In this document: positions 50,101 through 55,222 of the stretch, in pieces | How positions within the stretch are numbered: position 1 is the stretch's first letter | Layout: the number at the start of each line of letters is the position of its first letter | Source: Dryomyza anilis | Taxonomy: Eukaryota > Arthropoda > Insecta > Diptera > Dryomyzidae | Assembly (NCBI GenBank): GCA_951804985.1 | Contig: OX638133.1 | Location: 30,405,963 to 30,469,962, forward strand | Direction: 5' to 3' | Length of the DNA: 64,000 bases | Position numbers and translations under genes: made by a program | The notes under the pieces: generated by a model | Database searches by the model: none | The model's input: only the letters and a program-made list of their open reading frames with translations | Told to the model about the DNA's origin: nothing

Positions 50101-50455
50101 TCACCTCCTTGGAGATTTTTTCCTGCAAATTTTTACCAGTGTGACCAAATTTCGTACGTGTTTCGTCCAACAAAGAACCGACTAAACTAGAATCACCATT
50201 TAGGAGGTTGTCGTTGTTGTTGTTGCTGCTGCTGATGGCGGTATTGTTAATCTCGTCGTTGTTGTTGCTGTTGCTATTAATATTGTTGCTACTCTTGTTC
50301 TCTTCCAGATTCTCGGCAAGATTCAGAGCCGTTGCTTTAGCACGACTAGCAGCAAAAAATCCATTAATCGGCAAAGCCTTCGAATGGGAGTTTTTGAACA
50401 ACCACAGATTTTTAAGTGACGAAGAACCTTTAATCATTATTTTCTCACAAAACAC
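14003..50455 (-). CDS. GLS: Glutaminase (GLS), whole spliced gene
   Basis: Hydrolyses glutamine to glutamate and ammonia, feeding the TCA cycle and glutamate pools. The joined core follows kidney-type animal glutaminase throughout: an N-terminal helical domain, the beta-lactamase-like catalytic domain, then ankyrin repeats. Catalytic-site residues known from human GLS are all present: Tyr in DYIPQLA, the Ser-x-x-Lys pair in LQSCSKP, Asn in NPMINAGA, Glu and Asn in SEREAADRN, Tyr in DFYFQ and in CGTYDYSG, and the SGVSGG loop. The longest model joins exons 50455-50105, 27803-27700, 19427-19398, 18963-18925, 18107-17868, 17800-17543, 17237-17122, 15273-14993, 14926-14177 and 14119-14003: 2,286 nt, 761 residues, all phases compatible. 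Two internal first exons give shorter forms of about 689 and 654 residues when the micro-exons are skipped. Confidence 0.95.
14120..14176 (-). other. GLS: GLS 57-bp intron, retainable
   Basis: Donor GAG|GTAAAT and acceptor TTTTTTCTGTAG. The intron has an in-frame TAG six bases past the donor, so retention gives a complete but shorter C-terminus (DEVN). Confidence 0.8.
14177..14926 (-). CDS. GLS: GLS exon: end of catalytic domain and ankyrin repeats
   Basis: 250 codons, phase 0 at both ends, acceptor CTACAG and donor GTAAAT. It begins CCSMETTCETMG, directly after DFYFQ of the previous exon. Residues about 60-80 carry SCGTYDYSGQFAFKVGLPAK and the SGVSGG loop (active-site Tyr and Val region). 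From about residue 135 the ankyrin repeats follow, with the hallmark phrases DGRTALHLAASEGHLDCVKF and FGHHNIVEFL. The tail is acidic. Antisense open frames over this exon are shadows. Confidence 0.95.
14993..15273 (-). CDS. GLS: GLS exon: catalytic core
   Basis: 281 nt, entering in phase with one base from the previous exon and leaving in phase 0 (donor CAG|GTAAGT). It encodes KPHNPMINAGAILNCSLLQA, then SEREAADRNYALGFYM with catalytic Glu and Asn and the conserved Tyr, and ends DFYFQ. The 66-bp intron to the next exon is of typical fly size. Confidence 0.95.
15274..17121 (-). repeat. GLS: GLS intron with tandem array copying its own 5' splice site
   Basis: About eight or nine degenerate units of roughly 180-270 bp fill the 1.85-kb intron (about 15.43-17.13 kb). 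Each full unit carries, on the sense strand, a GGATCAGAATAGTACGTGG-like segment followed by CGCCTAATTGCGAAAGTG. The authentic exon end and donor read GGATCACAATA|GTACGTAG, followed by the same CGCCTGATTGCGAAAGTG. Decoy GT positions survive at about 15745, 16156 and 16525; the copies near 16741 and 16925 have GC or AT instead. Confidence 0.75.
17122..17237 (-). CDS. GLS: GLS exon with active-site Lys
   Basis: 116 nt. The acceptor is the in-frame TTACAG at 17238-17243, and the donor is GTACGT. With two bases from the preceding exon it gives LQSC-S-KPLTYAIALEKLG, matching LQSCVKPLKYAIA in human GLS (Ser286-x-x-Lys289 pair). It continues through VHSYVGQEPSGRNFNELVLD. An upstream in-frame ATG at about 17311 is inside the intron and not the start. 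Confidence 0.93.
17543..17800 (-). CDS. GLS: GLS exon: start of catalytic domain with active-site Ser
   Basis: 258 nt, acceptor CATCACACAG, donor AG|GTAACT. It encodes QNIVLIAKAFRQQFVIPDF, DYIPQLARYSPDSWGVS and ends in DVPFTLQSC. The Tyr of DYIPQL and the Ser of LQSC are the substrate-binding and nucleophilic residues of the family. Confidence 0.95.
17868..18107 (-). CDS. GLS: GLS first common exon: N-terminal helical domain
   Basis: 240 nt, entered with two bases from whichever first exon or micro-exon is used and left with two bases (donor GC|GTAAGT). It encodes HREQEQRNAEDVLFDMFYN, then an EF-hand-like four-helix segment (MGKFLAALKTTGIRRSDPRV). A 67-bp intron follows. All 5' variants converge on the acceptor at 18108-18109 (CTATAG). 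Confidence 0.93.
18407..18782. mobile_element. hAT-like MITE, complete, with internal GATTAATC repeats
   Basis: The inverted ends are TAGGGCTGTGCGATTA and TAATCGCACAGCCCTA. The flanks GTAGTAAT and GTAATAAT agree at seven of eight positions, as expected for an 8-bp hAT target duplication. The interior is tandem GATTAATTGATTAATCAGA-type repeats. It sits inside a GLS intron. Confidence 0.75.
18925..18963 (-). CDS. GLS: GLS 39-nt cassette micro-exon
   Basis: Sense strand ATTATTTTAG before and GTAAAA after. Entered and left with the same phase, so it can be included or skipped without a frame change. It adds NEFEPETEDWQEN-type acidic sequence immediately ahead of HREQEQRN. The frame is open and joins well to the exon at 18107; inclusion is inferred, not shown. 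Confidence 0.7.
19398..19427 (-). CDS. GLS: GLS 30-nt cassette micro-exon
   Basis: Sense strand TATTCTTGTTTAG before and the strong donor GTGAGT after. Same phase in and out as the 39-nt exon. Encodes a basic IQRRFLSMR segment, opposite in charge to the neighbouring micro-exon. Skipping or including either one preserves the frame. Confidence 0.7.
20187..20345. repeat. AAAATTTCGAAAATTTT minisatellite
   Basis: About eight copies of a 16-19 bp self-complementary unit (AAAATTTCGAAAATTTT) in a GLS intron. Confidence 0.7.
20914..21116 (-). CDS. GLS: GLS alternative first exon B (internal promoter)
   Basis: Begins MVQTVQDSKQPATEAELKAE, stays charged (Glu/Lys-rich) and ends EIIEGISLQGRRGTIVRT plus five residues, with the donor AG|GTAAAA leaving two bases, exactly the phase required by 18107 and by both micro-exons. 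It has no mitochondrial presequence. The last 25 residues resemble the end of exon 23466-23773 (GIS, a Thr-x-Val, then hydrophobics). The predicted isoform has about 654 residues without micro-exons. Confidence 0.85.
21221..21256 (-). promoter_or_regulatory. GLS: Core promoter for GLS first exon B (TATA + Inr)
   Basis: Sense strand TATAAAA at 21256-21250 and an Initiator-like TCATTA around 21225-21220. The spacing puts the TATA at -33 from an A at 21223, standard for flies. The resulting 5' UTR would be 107 nt. Just upstream (21270-21300) is a run of GATCGATC/GGTCGGTC simple sequence. Confidence 0.6.
21400..22620. other. GLS intronic/upstream DNA
   Basis: No exon recognised. A direct repeat (TTTAATATTAAGAAACTATTTTCTGAGTG phrases near 21940 and 22080) is the only structure; several short frames look accidental. 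Confidence 0.4.
22623..23465 (-). repeat. GLS: Tandem array beginning at the donor of GLS exon C
   Basis: Units of about 160-230 bp share ATTAATAAAATCATTCCGAA, TTTCTTATTTCGCAGAAATA and AATACTTGAAACTTTAC. On the sense strand the authentic junction reads TTTAAG|GTAAAGTTTCGAG; the next copies read TAGAAG|GTAAAATTTCAAG (GT at 23304-23303) and TAGAAT|GTAAAGTTTCAAG (GT at 23131-23130). The repeat begins within a few bases of the exon end. Confidence 0.7.
23466..23773 (-). CDS. GLS: GLS alternative first exon C (internal promoter)
   Basis: Begins MSSNTLSLLDTIPTSKKDEE, is acidic in the middle (EPEEEPP) and ends ELVQGISSSKQKTTFVNI plus five residues, with donor AG|GTAAAG leaving two bases as in exon B. 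No mitochondrial presequence. The predicted isoform has about 689 residues without micro-exons. The plus-strand frames over it are shadows. Confidence 0.8.
23941..23972 (-). promoter_or_regulatory. GLS: Candidate promoter for GLS first exon C
   Basis: Sense strand CTATATAAAC (TATATAA at 23972-23966), with a weak Initiator-like TCAAAG 28 bases downstream. The 5' UTR would be about 170 nt. The Initiator match is poor. Confidence 0.4.
24480..26480. repeat. Degenerate 15-bp minisatellite GAAGAATTGTCTCGA
   Basis: From about 24890 to 26480 the plus strand is a run of variants of GAAGAATTGTCTCGA with many indels. At 24480-24580 the same unit appears inverted, followed by a MITE at 24600-24795. Because 15 is a multiple of three, long open frames arise (25052-25288, 25582-25866, 25998-26336) that spell EELSRGRIVS-like repeats; frame shifts between units and location in a GLS intron argue against translation. 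Confidence 0.85.
24600..24795. mobile_element. MITE copy, ACTATATAAATAATAG family
   Basis: It contains the GGTCAATAGGACAATTATTG start and ends ATTTATATAGTATTTTTTTC plus TGGGTGC; the inverse orientation of 44338-44560. It interrupts the edge of the 15-bp minisatellite. Confidence 0.65.
26480..27300. other. GLS intron, nothing recognised
   Basis: AT-rich. A short CACCGCACTGCACCGCACC run lies near 26818-26837. Confidence 0.4.
27301..27515. mobile_element. Palindromic MITE-like inverted repeat
   Basis: The arms share ACTATAATTATTAAATGT / ACATTTAATAATTATAGT and ATGTACTTAAAGTAGTAC / GTACTACTTTAAGTACAT, around a loop near 27395-27420. No coding capacity. Confidence 0.6.
27700..27803 (-). CDS. GLS: GLS second exon of the mitochondrial isoform
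   Basis: 104 nt. Acceptor CTTTTTTTCAG, donor CA|GTAAGT. Phase 0 in and two bases out, so it bridges exon 50105-50455 to the common core or micro-exons. It encodes RKLRAPPLLNLVFASRKLSF, a basic, hydrophobic segment suiting the end of a presequence, then a polar linker with CHKEDGT. Confidence 0.85.
28300..28510. repeat. Short relative of the 33.2/42.6-kb repeat
   Basis: It shares TTTGTATATTTAAACTTTT, TAATAAATCACAGAAAA, TCCGGACAG and AAGTGATGTACGATT with 33225-34155. Confidence 0.45.
29220..29508 (-). mobile_element. tRNA-derived SINE, best copy
   Basis: The minus strand starts with GCCGCGGTAGCTCAGTGG (A box TAGCTCAGTGG at 29497-29487) and GTTAGTGCGTTGGACTGCGAG; the B box GGTTCAAGCC is at 29452-29443. 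A non-tRNA body follows with CGAATCCGAACGGCG (inverse strand) and ends near CACTACAGTCCTACGG. The pol III boxes are correctly spaced, but the arms do not fold as a real tRNA. Related copies are at 47122-47800 and 11395-11580. Confidence 0.75.
29510..33220. other. GLS intron, no feature recognised
   Basis: AT-rich sequence with short chance frames. A small ACGATATCGTTT-type inverted motif lies at 31465-31555. Confidence 0.4.
33225..34155 (+). repeat. ~0.9-kb repeat, forward copy
   Basis: It begins GGGGTTCCGGACGTGACATT and ends CAATGGGACACCCTTATAC. It contains an internal tandem duplication of a unit with TTTATTTGTATATTTACAC and AATAAATCACCGAAATATTCCGG. The inverse of the same sequence lies at 42600-43475. 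Confidence 0.65.
34465..34665. repeat. ~108-bp tandem duplication
   Basis: Two nearly identical units carry TTGAATGCATTTTGCAAATG, AAGGTGAAGTCTCTCGGC and TTTCACTTCACTGCAGTATT. The high identity suggests a recent duplication. Confidence 0.75.
35016..35258. mobile_element. Palindromic Tc1/mariner-like MITE with transposase start
   Basis: The ends are TAAAGGGTTTTTCAA and TTGAAAAACCCTTTA, flanked by TA. The arms are complementary through CATGATGGAAAGATATACGA. The minus strand from about 35204 encodes MMERYTSQQRVEIIKIYYQN, the same transposase-like start as at 10720. Confidence 0.7.
35259..37160. other. GLS intron with one decayed MITE
   Basis: A/T homopolymer-rich. The segment 36225-36400 is a diverged copy of the ACTATATAAATAATAG MITE (TTCGTATACTATTGAATCAA and CCTATTGACCAATTTTTATA). 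Nothing else is supported. Confidence 0.4.
37160..37330. mobile_element. Fragment of the CAACCAA MITE family
   Basis: GTTGAATCAACCAATTCCAT and TTTAGAACAATTTGGTGTGT parallel the copy at 39474-39745. Confidence 0.45.
37386..38669. mobile_element. piggyBac-like non-autonomous element with TTAA duplications
   Basis: Terminal inverted repeats CCCTTCTACACAAATTG and CAATTTGTGCAGAAGGG match at 16 of 17 positions and are flanked on both sides by TTAA (37382-37385 and 38670-38673). Subterminal AAATTGGGTCAAATTGACCC / GGGTCATTTTGACCCAATTT is also inverted. TTAA duplication with CCCT ends is diagnostic of the piggyBac superfamily (known biology). The 1,284-bp interior has no transposase and holds other MITEs. 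Confidence 0.8.
38093..38345. mobile_element. MITE ATCGTCGTTG family, nested in the piggyBac-like element
   Basis: The ends are ATCGTCGTTGAAGAACTAAA and TTTAGTTCTACAACGACGA, inverted, with ACCAACTACATTTT / AAAATGTATTTGGT. A second copy, lacking its right end, is at 48872-49075. Confidence 0.65.
38700..39470. other. GLS intron, no feature recognised
   Basis: A degenerate TATCTATTTTTAAAA simple pattern runs through this stretch. The 128-codon minus frame at 38998-39384 has no motif or homology I recognise. Confidence 0.4.
39474..39745. mobile_element. CAACCAA MITE with ACAGAGAGAATAGAG ends
   Basis: The left end ACAGAGAGAATAGAGTTTTG and right end CAAATTCTCTGTGT are imperfect inverted repeats, with GCCAACCAACTC / GGGTTGGTTGGC inside them. 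Confidence 0.55.
39750..40200. other. GLS intron, nothing recognised
   Basis: AT-rich with TATCTATTTTTAAAAA-like simple sequence. Confidence 0.4.
40205..40552. other. GC-richer promoter-like block or solo LTR
   Basis: It starts TGTTGCCATGCGCC and ends near AGTACACA, contains CATAAAAAG-type and TCAGTC/TCAGTT Initiator-like words on the plus strand, and stands out in composition. An LTR would begin TG and end CA, as here, but I find no clean target duplication and no second copy. It could equally be an enhancer in the GLS intron. Confidence 0.3.
40560..42595. other. GLS intron, little structure
   Basis: CAAACATAT words recur at 41530-41760, and a TTGAACTTCG / GGTTAAACTT hairpin-like segment lies at 41300-41400. 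No exon is supported. Confidence 0.4.
42600..43475 (-). repeat. ~0.9-kb repeat, inverted copy
   Basis: It begins TTTTTGTATAAGGGTGTCCT and ends GTCCCGTCCGGAACCCCATG, the inverse of 33225-34155 in the same order. Both copies keep the internal duplication. Confidence 0.65.
44338..44560. mobile_element. MITE, ACTATATAAATAATAG family, full-length copy
   Basis: It runs from AAAAAATACTATATAAATA to GAGGGAATTTTTTTTCTGGG and sets the unit length of about 220 bp. Confidence 0.65.
44578..44714. mobile_element. Palindromic MITE GCATATTCATAGACAATTTA
   Basis: GCATATTCATAGACAATTTA and its partner TAAATTGCCTATGAATATGC flank AAAGTCGACTTTAA / TTAAAGTTGACTTT, a nearly perfect hairpin. Half of another copy is at 49394-49470. 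Confidence 0.7.
44715..47120. other. GLS intron, no feature recognised
   Basis: AT-rich; the 113-codon frame at 46145-46486 is unsupported. Confidence 0.4.
47122..47800 (-). mobile_element. tRNA-SINE interrupted by an AT-rich palindromic insert
   Basis: On the minus strand the head reads GTCGGTAGCTCAGAGG and GTGCGTTGGTCTGC (47790-47740), and the body reaches CCGTTTGGATTCGGC near 47670. The rest of the body (GGCCGAGCTATCTCAT on the plus strand) is at 47146-47162. The intervening 480 bp is made of TTTCGTAAAATAC-type words in both orientations, as expected of an inserted palindromic MITE. Confidence 0.55.
47830..48870. other. GLS intron with a decayed mini-me-like segment
   Basis: Near 48760-48860 the words CTAGACAGACAGGCATAG and GTTGCTGATCAAGAAAAC recall the 3' part of the mini-me-like elements at 4090 and 6829. 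The rest is unassigned. Confidence 0.35.
48872..49075. mobile_element. MITE ATCGTCGTTG family, truncated copy
   Basis: It has ATCGTCGTTGTAGAACTAAA at its left end and matches 38093-38345 for about 200 bp, then stops before the right terminal repeat. Confidence 0.6.
49080..50100. other. GLS intron 1, little structure
   Basis: Only the half MITE at 49394-49470 is recognised. Confidence 0.4.
50105..50455 (-). CDS. GLS: GLS distal first exon: mitochondrial presequence
   Basis: 117 codons ending KISKE with donor GAG|GTGAGT, phase 0 to 27803. The N-terminus MFCEKIMIKGSSSLKNLWLF and the next 30 residues are rich in Lys/Arg/Ser/Ala and nearly free of acidic residues, typical of a matrix-targeting presequence. 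A second in-frame ATG at codon 7 would also work. A low-complexity Asn/Ser region follows (residues about 55-85). The Leu-rich plus-strand frame here is its shadow. Confidence 0.88.
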
Positions 50456-50676
50456 CAGCGAAAGAGAAAAAGTCTTTAGTTTTTTTATAGTCTTTAAGGG
50501 TTTTTTTTTTCTTAATTTGGTTTTATGTAGTAGTTGCGCTATATAGGTTTCTTTTTGCTATTTTGATAGTTGAATAAATCAGTCTTTGATTTTTTTTATT
50601 GTTCAGAAACACAGACAAATTTTAATCGGATTTCAATTCGCCTGCAAACGTACTCTTTGACTACTCACGACCAACT
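50456..50676 (-). promoter_or_regulatory. GLS: GLS distal 5' UTR and candidate Initiator/DPE
   Basis: Sense strand TCAGTTGG at 50678-50671 matches the fly Initiator, with A+1 at 50676, and GTTTG at +28 to +32 matches four of five downstream-element positions. No TATA is seen at -30. Upstream (50700-50860) the DNA is GC-richer with AGCAGCAGCAGGAACAACAA, so transcription could also start there. Confidence 0.4.
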
Positions 50677-50859
50677 GATTTGGTTACCATTGGAAGAGCT
50701 TCTTTTCACCGCCGAAACACACAGCGACGCTTTCTTTCGTCAGCCCATTCGCCATTCGTTCAGCAAAAAAAAAAAATAGTTACTGGTAGTTGTTGTTCCT
50801 GCTGCTGCTGGTATTTGCTGCCCTCGTGTGTCTACGCTCGCTCTTGCGACCGTTGATTT

Positions 50860-52215
50860 TTTGGCTCTTTGAAACTTAAGCAGATCAGATTATGACTAAA
50901 AATTATGTATGTACCGTAGAGTCGACATGCTATGATTATGTTTCTAATATTTAGCAGATGTAATATACGGTAGTTGAATTTAATATAAAGATATTCAAAT
51001 TTAAGGGTAACATTTGTACTGGATCGATATTAAAAAACAAAAAATGCCACCCCCTCACATATGGAGGGAGATTGACTAATATTAAAAATGTATTATGATT
51101 TTGTTACTCCCCCTTTAATGAAAATTGTGTAAATAAAAATTTAAGGAGTACCACGTAATCTTATCCGAGTGGAAATTGGTTAAGGTTAGCCTTTTTTCGC
51201 ATCCGTCCCTGATCGGAATACGATAAGGTATCCTTACCAAAGGCCACCAAATGATACTGATCAGGGTCGATTAGGGTAATCCTAATTTCAAATGCACGTA
51301 AGGCAACATGATCCAACCTTCAGAAAAAATACTGATCTAAAGTCTACTTAATAAAACGTGAAAGCTGATGGATATCGTATCGCAAAATTATTCTAACTAT
51401 TCTAATCCTATTCTAACTATTCTAATCCTATTCTAACTATTCTAATCCTGAACTAAATTTCCGCTCGGGTAGGTTACATTTTTTCTATTTCTTTGTTTTT
51501 GCGATGCCCACATTGTTCAATGTTCGAAAACGGCAATTTTTTATGGTTCTCCTATCAATTTTTGCAACAACAAAAAAAACCCTATAAATGCCTCCAAATG
51601 AATTTTCTCTCTAATTATAAGCTTTAAACACAGACATTTCAAATATAGGTATTCATATAACTCTAAACGAATGACGTTTATTTTTGAAATAAAATATATC
51701 TCTCAATCAAAGACCTTTATATCTCTCAAACAATTTTCTGAAATATAAAAAATAACTCAACCAATTTGTTCTAGATTTAAACATAATTCTTTGGGAAAGA
51801 GCATTATATTTTTTGAAAAATAATATTTTTGAGTGAATAGAAATAAAGGTTAATTGTTATTTCGGATCTCTGGTCATAATAAAAAAAAAAAAAAGTGATC
51901 TCGCTTGGTTTTCGCGATTTGGTCGATTCCACTCTTCCTCTTTGTAAAGGCAAGTCATTGTTTAATCGACAGGCCCTCTAAAGTAAACTTCTCTCTTTTT
52001 ACTTTACAGACCGAAAAAGTTAAGATGAGGTAAAATCTGTGGAAAAACCACAGAAAACTCGAAAATCAATACATCGATCTATACAGATATATAGATATAC
52101 AAATGAAAGATAATTATCTCAGTTTAGGAGATATGCAATATTTTCAAGTTCCGACAAATCAGGCGATCACTCGACTTTTCTAATTTTTACAAATTTGTCA
52201 ATTTAGGGTTCGTCT
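50860..52215. other. Intergenic, GLS to Nup188
   Basis: AT-rich. It contains a perfect 20-bp tandem repeat (TTCTAACTATTCTAATCCTA, three copies) at about 51389-51450. No gene is seen. Confidence 0.5.
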
Positions 52216-52217
52216 AA

Positions 52218-52370
52218 CGGCCGGTTGCATACAAATTTTAACTATTAGTTAAAGACAATCTGTCAGTTAAATTTTTTGTGTTTATTTCAGTATTAAAACT
52301 GTCACTTTAACTAGCCGATTTCCATCGATTAACTTTAACTCATAGTTAAAAGTTTTATGCAACCGGGCCT
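52218..52370. mobile_element. Palindromic MITE with GGCCGGTTGCATA ends
   Basis: GGCCGGTTGCATACAAATTT and AAAAGTTTTATGCAACCGGG are inverted, with TTAACTATTAGTTAAAG / TTTAACTCATAGTTAAA inside. A fragment (ACTCATAGTTAAAAGTTTAA) occurs at 43800. Confidence 0.7.
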
Positions 52371-52558
52371 AAATTGCTGACTAAACTAAATTTTGTCGGT
52401 AATGCAGTTTTTCAACTTATCAAACAGACACATGATAATCTATATATTACGCACTTTAAGCATTACCGGTTACCGAATGGAGATCGAATGAAAACCTGTA
52501 CAATTTAGTTTATTCAGCAATTTAGTCGAACTCGCACACACCCTCAGTACGAATTAGT

Positions 52559-53472
52559 TTGTACACACAGAAAAAAAAGTGTGTAAATATAACTAAAATG
52601 TTAATCAATCCAATTAATTTTTAATTAAAACTCAGCCGATGTAACTTTTAGTAGCATTGAATCCCATATTCGTAATAATGAGAATATGTTAATTGGAGAA
52701 ACATTAATTAATTTTTTGTCATATTGATTATATTTTTTATTGGGTATTTTTAAATCATTAATTAATTAATTAGTAACATCAATTAAAAATTTCATTCGAT
52801 AGAAATTGGATCAATTAAATATTTTGTTAAATTAAATAAAATATTTGTCGAATAGATAACATAAAATAAATATTAAATAAGTATTTATACTGTTAGATAT
52901 GCTAAGTAAAATTCTTTCAACCTAACGAATGTTTTACCGATGTCAGTTTTCACAACTTCTACAGGTGGGCCAATTAATTGAGTCAAACATAAAATTTGAT
53001 ATTCGCTTTTTAATGATTCAATGTGCAACAAAATGAGCATCATAAGCTGTTTGTTCAAATTCTTGACCTCAAACATAAATTGAGCCCTTTAATGCTTTAA
53101 TAACATAACATACACTAAATAATGTAATATCCTGTTTTAAAATCGAAACGTAGAAGAAAATAATGTTAGAAGAAACAGAACGACGCCGCCGACGCACGAG
53201 ACGCACAAACAAAAAACAAAATGAAATCCAGAAGAAAAAAACAATGTTGCTTTTATTTGTCAAAAGTAACAAATAAAAGTAGTTAATACTATTAAAGATT
53301 TAGTTGTATTGAAATTATATTAAATTAATTCCTATTAATATTTTAATTAAAAAAATGTGAAAATACAATTAATTAATTAGTAAATACATTCATATTTTTA
53401 ATTGGAATACGATTTTGTTTGCTATTAATATCAATTGTTATATATACGTACAATATTTTTTTCTGTGTACAC
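52559..53472. mobile_element. Non-autonomous element with GTACACACAGAAAAAAA ends
   Basis: TTTGTACACACAGAAAAAAA at the left and ATTTTTTTCTGTGTACACAA at the right are inverted. Inside are ATTAATTAATTAG-rich blocks on both sides and a central stretch (52880-53275) with unrelated sequence. No transposase. Confidence 0.5.
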
Positions 53473-53789
53473 AAAGATGTGATTGTAAATTGACTGTAAA
53501 AAATATACATTGATTTTTATTCCAAATAATTAATTTTTGACTTATTCTGAATTAAAAGCCTCATCTTATAGGCTCATTCATGAATGACACATTTTGCTCA
53601 GACGTATATAAGTTCTGACTCTTTTTTTTTAATGAAACTGGAACACTCAGATCTTGAATGAGCTTCAGGGTTTGCTGGGTATAATTTAAAAAAATGTACT
53701 GAAAAGCGCCGCATTCGAAAAAATGTAGCTAAAATTGTCTTCCTCACCAGTCTTATATTTATTAAAATTAATAAGCGTGAATTTAAATC

Positions 53790-53960
53790 AACGCACCTGG
53801 GACCCTTTACGGTACATTTCAGCGACTACGCTCTCCCGCTCTCTCATATGTTTCAAATACAATTATGACCGCATTCGTGGTCTCTGCAGCTGCTGTTGCT
53901 GCCGGCATTCAACTTCACACACACACACAAACACGTCCTATGCGAAACGTGTACGCCATG
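53790..53960. promoter_or_regulatory. GC-richer block with GAGAG and CA tracts
   Basis: The minus strand has ATGAGAGAGCGGGAGAGCGT, a GAGA-factor-like run, and the plus strand has CACACACACACAAACACG. It could be an upstream regulatory element of GLS or part of the Nup188 3' flank. Confidence 0.25.
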
Positions 53961-54176
53961 CAAAAGTATCTTGAAAATATTTTGGGGGCTCGATTGTGGC
54001 AGCAAAAAAACCGACAAGAGTTTTTAAACATCTTGAAATTTTTTATATATTCTGGACAGCAACACGAGCAACGATTAAGCACCATTCAACGAAATAAAAA
54101 AAAGAAAATAACAGCAAAAAGTATCTGCCTAATATAAGTATCTGCAAGTAGTTTTCTTTTTTTCAGTAGTTTTCTT

Positions 54177-54182
54177 TTTATT
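54177..54182 (-). terminator. Nup188: Candidate Nup188 polyadenylation signal AATAAA
   Basis: AATAAA on the sense strand, about 96 nt after the stop codon. Confidence 0.5.
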
Positions 54183-54277
54183 TGACAATTTTAAATTTAA
54201 TTTAACGTTAGGCGCTTTAAATTTAAACTTAGATAAAATTTAAAAAAATATAAAAAAAACATTCGCGCGCACTTTGA

Positions 54278-55222
54278 TCAGTCACTCTGGCAGATGATGC
54301 TAAACAGATTCGACATAAAGTGCAAATAATCCTCTTCTACCAGCTGCACATACGACAGCGGACTGAATTTGGGTTCCTCGGGCGCAAAATACTCAACTTG
54401 CTCATCCTCCTCCTCTGCCTCCTCGGGCAAATAAACATCAGGCGCCATGTGTACGCGCTTCGTGTGCACTTCCTCCGATGGTGAAGCAGACGAACAGGTC
54501 GGTGACTCATTGTCGGCAGCGCGTCGTAGCGGCGCACGTGCCAAATGCGGCGTCGATGATATGGCAGTTGGACCTGCAGCAGATGTCGTCGCCGGCTGTC
54601 CACGTTGTAAGCCACCGATGGGACTGATCATGCGCGACATCTCAAAGTTGCTGACAGCGGGCGTACGCTGTTGCTGTTGCAGGTGATGCTGTCGACGCAC
54701 AACATTGACACGCATCGAATTACGCATATCGAGCGCATGACGACGCTGCACATCGGTGGCGCGTACTGCGTTGCCTTCTCTCTCGCTGCCAATGCAGTCG
54801 GACATCAACAGCTGACCGTGCTTGCGACGTTGCCACATTTCGCGATGTTCGCGACTGTCGACCAGCACCTTCTTGCGCACAAATTCATGATATGTTATCA
54901 GCTCGGTGCTGATCTCGCGACGTATCAGTTGTTTCTCACGCGGCGGCAGCTGTGTGTTCTTGAGCGCCAGCAGACTCTGCGAAGCGGTCAGCTGCAGTAT
55001 GTGCTCGAGCGCGATCAGACAAAGCTCGCCGTCAAGATTGGCGAGCAGCTCGTTGGGCGGACAGTTGGCCGAGCAGACGGAGGTGACGGAAAGCGATTTG
55101 GAAAAGGGTTGTGGTGCCGCGGGCGGCGCTGCAGCGACAGCATTGCTTGGTTTATCAGGCGTGGGCGTTCCAACAGCTGTAGGCAGCACATTGAGCGGCG
55201 TCTCATGGAAAACGTAATTTTG
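54278..55222 (-). CDS. Nup188: Nup188 last exon
   Basis: 315 codons including the stop; acceptor ACAATTTTAG, phase 0, beginning QNYVFHETPLNVLPTAVG. It carries the conserved PREKQLIRREISTELITYHE helix, then about 170 residues of insect-type disordered Gln/Ser/Pro-rich sequence and an acidic EEAEEEDEQVEYFAPEEP, and ends in a helix SYVQLVEEDYLHFMSNLFSI that aligns with the human C-terminus. Several plus-strand frames are shadows. Confidence 0.92.
   Translation of the reverse strand, partial: QNYVFHETPLNVLPTAVGTPTPDKPSNAVAAAPPAAPQPFSKSLSVTSVCSANCPPNELLANLDGELCLIALEHILQLTASQSLLALKNTQLPPREKQLIRREISTELITYHEFVRKKVLVDSREHREMWQRRKHGQLLMSDCIGSEREGNAVRATDVQRRHALDMRNSMRVNVVRRQHHLQQQQRTPAVSNFEMSRMISPIGGLQRGQPATTSAAGPTAISSTPHLARAPLRRAADNESPTCSSASPSEEVHTKRVHMAPDVYLPEEAEEEDEQVEYFAPEEPKFSPLSYVQLVEEDYLHFMSNLFSIICQSD

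Noticed and set aside
50208..50546. Leu-rich plus-strand frame resembling a signal peptide
   Set aside because: It is the complement of the Asn/Ser-rich stretch of the GLS presequence exon.
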